From positions 1 through 64,000 of the forward strand of contig NZ_LSRS01000006.1 in assembly GCF_009932395.1 (NCBI RefSeq): 64,000 nt of DNA. The letters are read 5' to 3'. The translations under genes and the position numbers were made by a program. Shown here one piece after another: positions 59,457 through 64,000 of this stretch. Positions within the stretch are counted from its first letter, which is position 1, and every line of letters starts with the position of its first letter. The notes below the pieces were generated by a model. That model was given only the letters and a program-made list of their open reading frames with translations, was not told the origin of the DNA and searched no databases. Source of the DNA: Sporotomaculum syntrophicum (GTDB lineage: Bacteria; Bacillota; Desulfotomaculia; Desulfotomaculales; Desulfallaceae).

Positions 59457-60338
59457 ATGCACCTCGAATACAAGGTAACAGAGGATCATCATAAGCAAAA
59501 GGTCTCACAGATACTCAAAAGCCAGCTGAAAATTTCCCGTGGTGAAATGCGCAGGCTTAAACGCTGTGCGGGGGTTATGATAAATGGTCAAACAGTTCGT
59601 TTGAACGCGCCGGTTAAAGCAGGCGATTTAATCCAAATAAATTTTCAGGAGGATAAAAATCAACCGGTAATACCCCAGAAGCTGCCCTTGGATATTCTGT
59701 TTGAGGATGAGCACATCTTGGTACTAAACAAACCTAGCAATATGCTGGTACACCCTCTTTCTTATCACGTGCTGGACACTTTAGCTAACGGCGTTATTTA
59801 CCATTTGCAGCTGCAGGGGCGGAACAGTAAATTCAGAGCAGTCAGCCGGTTGGATAAGGATACTTCCGGGGTGATCATTATTGCAAAAAACAGTTACAGC
59901 TGTTATCAACTTGCCGAGCAGATGAAAAAGGGCTTTTGCCAGAGGGAATACCTGGCAGTAGTGCACAACAGCATAGATATTGATACTGGCACAATCAATC
60001 TTCCTATCGGCCGGCCTTATGATGGTTCACTTATCTTTGGTGTAACACCCCAGGGTAAAGCAGCGATCACTCATTTTTCCGTAATCCAGCGTTTTGCCGG
60101 CGGCAGCCTGGTAAAACTGCGGTTGGAGACAGGCCGTACCCACCAAATAAGGGTGCATATGAGCCATTTAGGCCATCCCATCATGGGTGATGATTTATAC
60201 GGGGGTGATCTAGAGATTATCCGGCGCCAGGCTTTGCACAGCTGGCGTTTGAAATTTAACCACCCGGTTACCAAGGAAACCATGCAATGTGAGGCCCCTC
60301 TACCTGAGGATATGACGGCTTTAATTCACAAGTTATAA
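59457..60338 (+). CDS. RluA-family pseudouridine synthase
   Basis: A 293-residue enzyme: N-terminal S4 RNA-binding domain (about 5-75) and RluA catalytic domain with VSRLDKDTSGVIII, where the Asp is the nucleophile, and GRTHQIRVHMSHLGHP. It isomerises uridine in rRNA or tRNA. Target site not predictable. It converges with hydF (6-base overlap). Confidence 0.92.
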   Translation: MHLEYKVTEDHHKQKVSQILKSQLKISRGEMRRLKRCAGVMINGQTVRLNAPVKAGDLIQINFQEDKNQPVIPQKLPLDILFEDEHILVLNKPSNMLVHPLSYHVLDTLANGVIYHLQLQGRNSKFRAVSRLDKDTSGVIIIAKNSYSCYQLAEQMKKGFCQREYLAVVHNSIDIDTGTINLPIGRPYDGSLIFGVTPQGKAAITHFSVIQRFAGGSLVKLRLETGRTHQIRVHMSHLGHPIMGDDLYGGDLEIIRRQALHSWRLKFNHPVTKETMQCEAPLPEDMTALIHKL

Positions 60339-61550
60339 GCTTTCCTGCAGCAAAGGAAAAGGAGACAAAGCTCGCTTTAAAATACCCATAACATAAGCAA
60401 TACAAACCCCGTAATTAACAACGGGGACTCCCGCAACTTGTGCCTGCATAATCCGGGACAGCATTTCCCGCCGGTTAATCATGCATGCTCCACAGTGCAC
60501 CACCAGTTTGAACTCCGACAAGCTGGCTGGTAAGCGGTTGCCGCTACTCCATTGAAAATCAAGTTCTCCGCCTGCCAACTGGCGCAACCACCGGGGTATT
60601 TTTACTGTACCGATATCATCCTCCATGCGGTGATGGGTACAGGCTTCAGCAATCAATACTTTATCCCCGGGGCGTAGATTCTTTATGGCTTTAGCACCAG
60701 CGACCAGGGTCTTCAGATCTCCTTTGTAACGTGCAAAGAGAATGGAGAATGAGGTTAGCAGGACATCCGGAGGTGTCTCGGTAGCGGCTTTTTGAAATGC
60801 CTGGGAATCGGTAATGACTATCCGTGGTTTCTTTTGCAGGCTCAGCATGCATGCCTGTAGTTCACTTTCTTTAACCACATAGGCCATTGCATGGTGGTCC
60901 AAGATATCCCTGATAGTCTGGACCTGGGGCAGAATCAAGCGACCTTTGGGTGCGGCCGGATCAATCGGTACCACTAGAATTGCCAGGTCACCCGGTTTTA
61001 ACAGGTCGCCAACTATAGCCTGTTCATCCCAGCTGGGCGGGGCCGACTTCATGATAGCAATTTTCACCTCGGAAATACCCTGGCCGGTCAGGGCACTGGT
61101 AACCACCGTCCTTACGCCCAGTTGCTGCCTGGTTTGTTCAAATTGTTCAGCGGTTACCGGATGTATGTCATTTTTATTAATTACCGTAACTATGGGCAGC
61201 TTGTTTTCGCGGCAGGTGCGGGCGATATTTTCCTCAAATTCAGTTACTCCGGCGGCTGCATCAATGACCAGTAGGACCATATCCGCTTTATTTAAAACCT
61301 CCAAGGAACGCCGGACCCGCAGCTGCCCCAGTTCTCCTTCATCATCAATGCCGGCAGTATCGATAATTACCACCGGTCCCACCGGTAGTATCTCCATAGC
61401 TTTGAAGACCGGGTCGGTTGTAGTTCCCGGGACACTGGAAACCAGGGCGATGTCTTGATTAGTTAAGGCGTTGATCAGGCTTGATTTGCCTGTATTGCGC
61501 CGTCCAAAAATAGCAATGTGCAGTCTGTTCCCTCTGGGTGTTTGGTCCAT
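60333..61550 (-). CDS. hydF: HydF, [FeFe]-hydrogenase maturation GTPase
   Basis: A 405-residue GTPase: P-loop GRRNTGKSSLINAL, G3 DTAGIDDEGE, NKND, then the dimerisation region and the C-terminal cluster domain with CTHHR...(about 300) and HCGACM (about 350-355), the [4Fe-4S] ligands. HydF is the scaffold on which the diiron subcluster is built and passed to the hydrogenase. In a row with hydE and hydG on the minus strand. Confidence 0.96.
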   Translation of the reverse strand: MDQTPRGNRLHIAIFGRRNTGKSSLINALTNQDIALVSSVPGTTTDPVFKAMEILPVGPVVIIDTAGIDDEGELGQLRVRRSLEVLNKADMVLLVIDAAAGVTEFEENIARTCRENKLPIVTVINKNDIHPVTAEQFEQTRQQLGVRTVVTSALTGQGISEVKIAIMKSAPPSWDEQAIVGDLLKPGDLAILVVPIDPAAPKGRLILPQVQTIRDILDHHAMAYVVKESELQACMLSLQKKPRIVITDSQAFQKAATETPPDVLLTSFSILFARYKGDLKTLVAGAKAIKNLRPGDKVLIAEACTHHRMEDDIGTVKIPRWLRQLAGGELDFQWSSGNRLPASLSEFKLVVHCGACMINRREMLSRIMQAQVAGVPVVNYGVCIAYVMGILKRALSPFPLLQESL

Positions 61551-61610
61551 ATGGCCACCTCCGGTTTAATAAATTCAATAATTCAGCCATGTAAGAAGAG
61601 TAGCTGGTGC

Positions 61611-62663
61611 TTATTTCTGCGCCTGTCTGGCTGCATAGTGCCTGGAATCGCCCCAGGTCCGTAGTTCTACCTCATAACCGTACCCTCTAATCTGCTCAAT
61701 TAACTTTAGCGGCCGTGTATAATTTTTATCGGCATACAAACTATAGCTACTGCGGTAATTTTCCGGGGTCAGTACCGGCATTACTATATTGGCACCAGCC
61801 TTTAAGCCCAGTTCCAGTCCCCGTGGGTTGATTGTCTGTAGTGCTGTTGAACATACGATATTTATATCGGGCATCATCAAACGGGCCAGGGCGATTATTT
61901 TTAGGGTCATGATAAAGGGATCATAATCAGGCACCTGTTTCATATACAAAGGAGTATTCGGGTGGGGGATATACGGCCCCATCCCGAGCATATCAATATC
62001 TCTTTCCACAAAAAATTGAAGATCCCGTACCAGATTTTCAATTGATTGTCCGGGCAGACCAACCATGATTCCGGTACCCACCTGGTAACCAATCGTCTTT
62101 AAAGCATCCAGGCAATGGAGGCGTTTCTCATAGCTTTGACCGGGAGGATGAATCTGGCTAAAAAGCCGGGGGTCTGAAGCTTCGATGCGTAAGAGATAGC
62201 GATGTGCCCCTGCCTCCCATAATGCCTTGTACTGATCAAAGGTTAATTCACCTATGCTTAAGGTAATACCCAGACCCTGACCGGTATTATCCCTGGCCAG
62301 GCTTTGGGCCTTGATTGCTTGAACAAATTGCACAACTTCATTAATTTTCTGGGGATCATCGCTTTCTCCCGACTGCAGGGCAAGGGAAGAGTAACCGGCG
62401 TCAAATGCTGACATGGCCAGAGCAATGATCTCGTTGTTAGGAAGACGATAGCGAAGGATCGACAGATTACCATTTCTGATGCCGCAATAGAAACAATTGC
62501 ACCGGCATTCATTGGAGAACTCAATTAGACCCCTTAAGAAAACTTTGGGGCCGACACTTTTTCTGCGGCAGCGGTCGGCAGCATCAAGCAATTCGTCCAA
62601 TATTTGGTGATCCCGGCTGGATAATATACTGGTAATTTTTTTTTCAGACCATGACTTTGCCAT
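61611..62663 (-). CDS. hydE: HydE, radical SAM maturase for [FeFe]-hydrogenase
   Basis: A 350-residue radical SAM enzyme with the CxxxCxxC motif in FSNECRCNCFYCGIRNGN, GESDDPQKIN and a TIM-barrel. HydE acts on the complex-B-type iron organometallic from HydG in building the dithiomethylamine bridge. The longer reading start is rejected because AAGGAGC lies just before ATG 62663. Its start overlaps the small upstream gene by 20 bases. Confidence 0.95.
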   Translation of the reverse strand: MAKSWSEKKITSILSSRDHQILDELLDAADRCRRKSVGPKVFLRGLIEFSNECRCNCFYCGIRNGNLSILRYRLPNNEIIALAMSAFDAGYSSLALQSGESDDPQKINEVVQFVQAIKAQSLARDNTGQGLGITLSIGELTFDQYKALWEAGAHRYLLRIEASDPRLFSQIHPPGQSYEKRLHCLDALKTIGYQVGTGIMVGLPGQSIENLVRDLQFFVERDIDMLGMGPYIPHPNTPLYMKQVPDYDPFIMTLKIIALARLMMPDINIVCSTALQTINPRGLELGLKAGANIVMPVLTPENYRSSYSLYADKNYTRPLKLIEQIRGYGYEVELRTWGDSRHYAARQAQK

Positions 62664-62964
62664 TATAATGCTCCTTAATAATAGCCATAGCCTGGTCCAA
62701 CTCCACAGGCTCCACCAATTTAGCATTATCGATACAAATACCGTAATCCTGGCTTAATTGTATTCTTAAAGAACTCTGGCCCAGGTCCCCTGAATTACCA
62801 TAAATATAAGCCCATCTTTTCCCGTAAATATGCACCCAACGCAGGTGCAGGCATGGATAGATTTCTGTCAGTACTCCATGACAGGCTTTAATAAAATTAA
62901 GGTCATTATCATGTTGATGCTCCTTGACCACTGCCTGTAAACGATCCAACAACTCCAACACCAC
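62644..62964 (-). CDS. Small conserved protein of the hyd maturation cluster
   Basis: A 106-residue soluble protein (DLNFIKACHGVLTEIYPCLHLRWVHIYGKRWAYIYGN) of no family I can name. It lies between hydG and hydE in the same direction and overlaps the hydE start, so it is translationally coupled and probably a maturation helper. His, Cys and Tyr residues are frequent. Confidence 0.65.
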   Translation of the reverse strand: MVLELLDRLQAVVKEHQHDNDLNFIKACHGVLTEIYPCLHLRWVHIYGKRWAYIYGNSGDLGQSSLRIQLSQDYGICIDNAKLVEPVELDQAMAIIKEHYNGKVMV

Positions 62965-63076
62965 CTTTAAAAATCAACAGATTATATCCGGTTAGTATTA
63001 AAGCGGCTGAGGCTTTTTTTTGTTTTCTTTATTGTTAAAGTTTCAAACTTTCAACACCTGGCATCAGCGGCGCAGC

Positions 63077-64000
63077 CTAGAAAAACAAGTCGCGCTCGCC
63101 GGCTTCGATTCTCTTCAGGTACTCCTCGGTCCTTGCTTTAACAGCTTGGTTGGGCAAAGCCGCCAGCTCTTGTTCGATTAAAGGTTCTCCGGCTTTTTTG
63201 GTTTCTTCACTGGCATAGTCAAGGAGGTATTCCTTAAAGGTTAAAATCGCATTGGGCATGCACAGGTTATGAATTTTTCCTTCTTTGGCAAAACCCATGA
63301 AGCAGCTGCCGGTGCGCCCGCAGCGATAATCGGCAGTGCAAAAGGAAGTAATTCGGCCCATCAGGGCAAGGTCACGAACAGCTTCATCCAGGCTGCGATT
63401 GTCACCAAGAATGAATTGCTGCCGGTTGTAATCCAAAGCTTCCCTGGCATAGCCGCCAATACCGATGTTGGATCCGGCATCTATCTGGGTTATCCCTACG
63501 GGTATAACATTTTGCCGCACAGCGGCATTTTCCCGGGCGGTTAAAATCATTCCAGTGTAAGGAACAGACAGGCGAAGCACTGTCACTAGTTTCTTAAAGG
63601 TATCATCATCGATTTTGTAGGAGGTTTTTTCAACGAAAGGAGTATTAACAGCTGGCTCAAGTCGTGGGAAAGAGATGGTATGCGGCCCGACTCCATTGAA
63701 ATGCTTTTCTAAATCAATAGTATGCGCTAATAAGCCCATGACCTCAAATTTCCAATCATAAAGCCCAAACAAAGCACCAATACCAACGTCATCAATACCG
63801 GCCTCCATAGCCCGGTGGAGAGAGTACAAGCGCCATTCATAATTAGCCTTTAAACCAGACGGGTGCAATCTTTTATAAACACCGGGGTGGTAGGTCTCCT
63901 GAAATACTTGGAATGTACCGATACCTACTTCCTTTAATTTGTGATAATCTTCTATAGACTCAGGGGCTGCATTGACATTGACCCGGCGAATTTCACCATT
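63077..64000 (-). CDS. hydG: HydG, radical SAM tyrosine lyase (truncated by window edge)
   Basis: The frame is open from the stop at 63077 to the window end (308 codons). It is the C-terminal two-thirds of HydG, with GIDDVGIGALFGLYDWKFE, TISFPRLEPA, and the C-terminal auxiliary-cluster Cys in CTADYRCGRTGSCF. HydG cleaves tyrosine to give CO and cyanide ligands for the H-cluster. The N-terminal radical SAM Cys motif lies outside the window. Confidence 0.95.
   Translation of the reverse strand, partial: NGEIRRVNVNAAPESIEDYHKLKEVGIGTFQVFQETYHPGVYKRLHPSGLKANYEWRLYSLHRAMEAGIDDVGIGALFGLYDWKFEVMGLLAHTIDLEKHFNGVGPHTISFPRLEPAVNTPFVEKTSYKIDDDTFKKLVTVLRLSVPYTGMILTARENAAVRQNVIPVGITQIDAGSNIGIGGYAREALDYNRQQFILGDNRSLDEAVRDLALMGRITSFCTADYRCGRTGSCFMGFAKEGKIHNLCMPNAILTFKEYLLDYASEETKKAGEPLIEQELAALPNQAVKARTEEYLKRIEAGERDLFF

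Overview
The window looks like a low-to-mid-GC, anaerobic, spore-forming Firmicute of the Desulfotomaculum/Peptococcaceae type. Supporting evidence: spore-associated genes (YhcN-type lipoprotein, two DUF3231 proteins, PG-binding/GH18 hydrolase, a SPOCS-domain protein), a bifunctional AdhE, a Tat-exported [FeFe]-hydrogenase with HydE/HydF/HydG, a double-cubane-cluster reductase, and at least three genes that only make sense if UGA is read as selenocysteine. Genus assignment is inference. No rRNA, tRNA or CRISPR array was seen.

Layout. 1-0.8 kb: edge-truncated IS4-type transposase. 1-10.7 kb: MscS channel, GH18 hydrolase, larB, a doubly broken second mscS, BON protein, adhE, small proteins, CopZ-like chaperone. 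10.7-24.7 kb: sigma-54 activator with CBS and PAS domains, sporulation lipoprotein, DUF169, FmdE-like protein, DUF3231 pair, htpG behind a perfect CIRCE operator, cis-prenyltransferase, Spy-like protein, Ser/Thr kinase, amidase. 24.9-27.9 kb: agr-type quorum-sensing locus (sensor membrane domain without kinase, AgrB, AgrD-like peptide) followed by a PAS histidine kinase.

28.2-39.9 kb is the most remarkable region. A NitT/TauT-type ABC importer is followed by one co-directional run of twelve genes: double-cubane reductase, its ATPase activator, UxxC thioredoxin-like selenoprotein, DUF318-type permease, Cys-Cys-COOH lipoprotein, two substrate-binding proteins, ABC permease with an in-frame UGA, ABC ATPase, MerB-like lyase whose catalytic Cys is encoded by UGA, and a DsrE-like protein. 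Each of the three UGAs has a plausible SECIS hairpin at bacterial spacing, and each reading frame continues into conserved family sequence. From memory, most of this run matches the SAO (selenocysteine-assisted organometallic) system, so the core is probably already described. The double-cubane reductase pair at the head of the run and the cysteine-motif ABC importer before it are the parts whose link I do not know to be described.

40-45.8 kb (minus strand): tatA-tatC-[FeFe] hydrogenase-ferredoxin-NrfD, a self-contained exported H2-uptake module, then a radical SAM protein. 46-53.8 kb: lipoprotein, divergent GluRS, MscL with a zinc-ribbon tail, a possible structured RNA, SPOCS and carboxypeptidase-regulatory-like proteins, SIMPL protein. 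53.9-59.3 kb: PadR relic, Moco/Wco-type riboswitch in front of a stalk-domain-TupA fusion, then a PadR-GH3-MFS operon with a tandem operator. 59.4-64 kb: RluA, then hydF, hydE, a small conserved gene and hydG (cut by the window edge), which would mature the hydrogenase encoded about 17 kb upstream.
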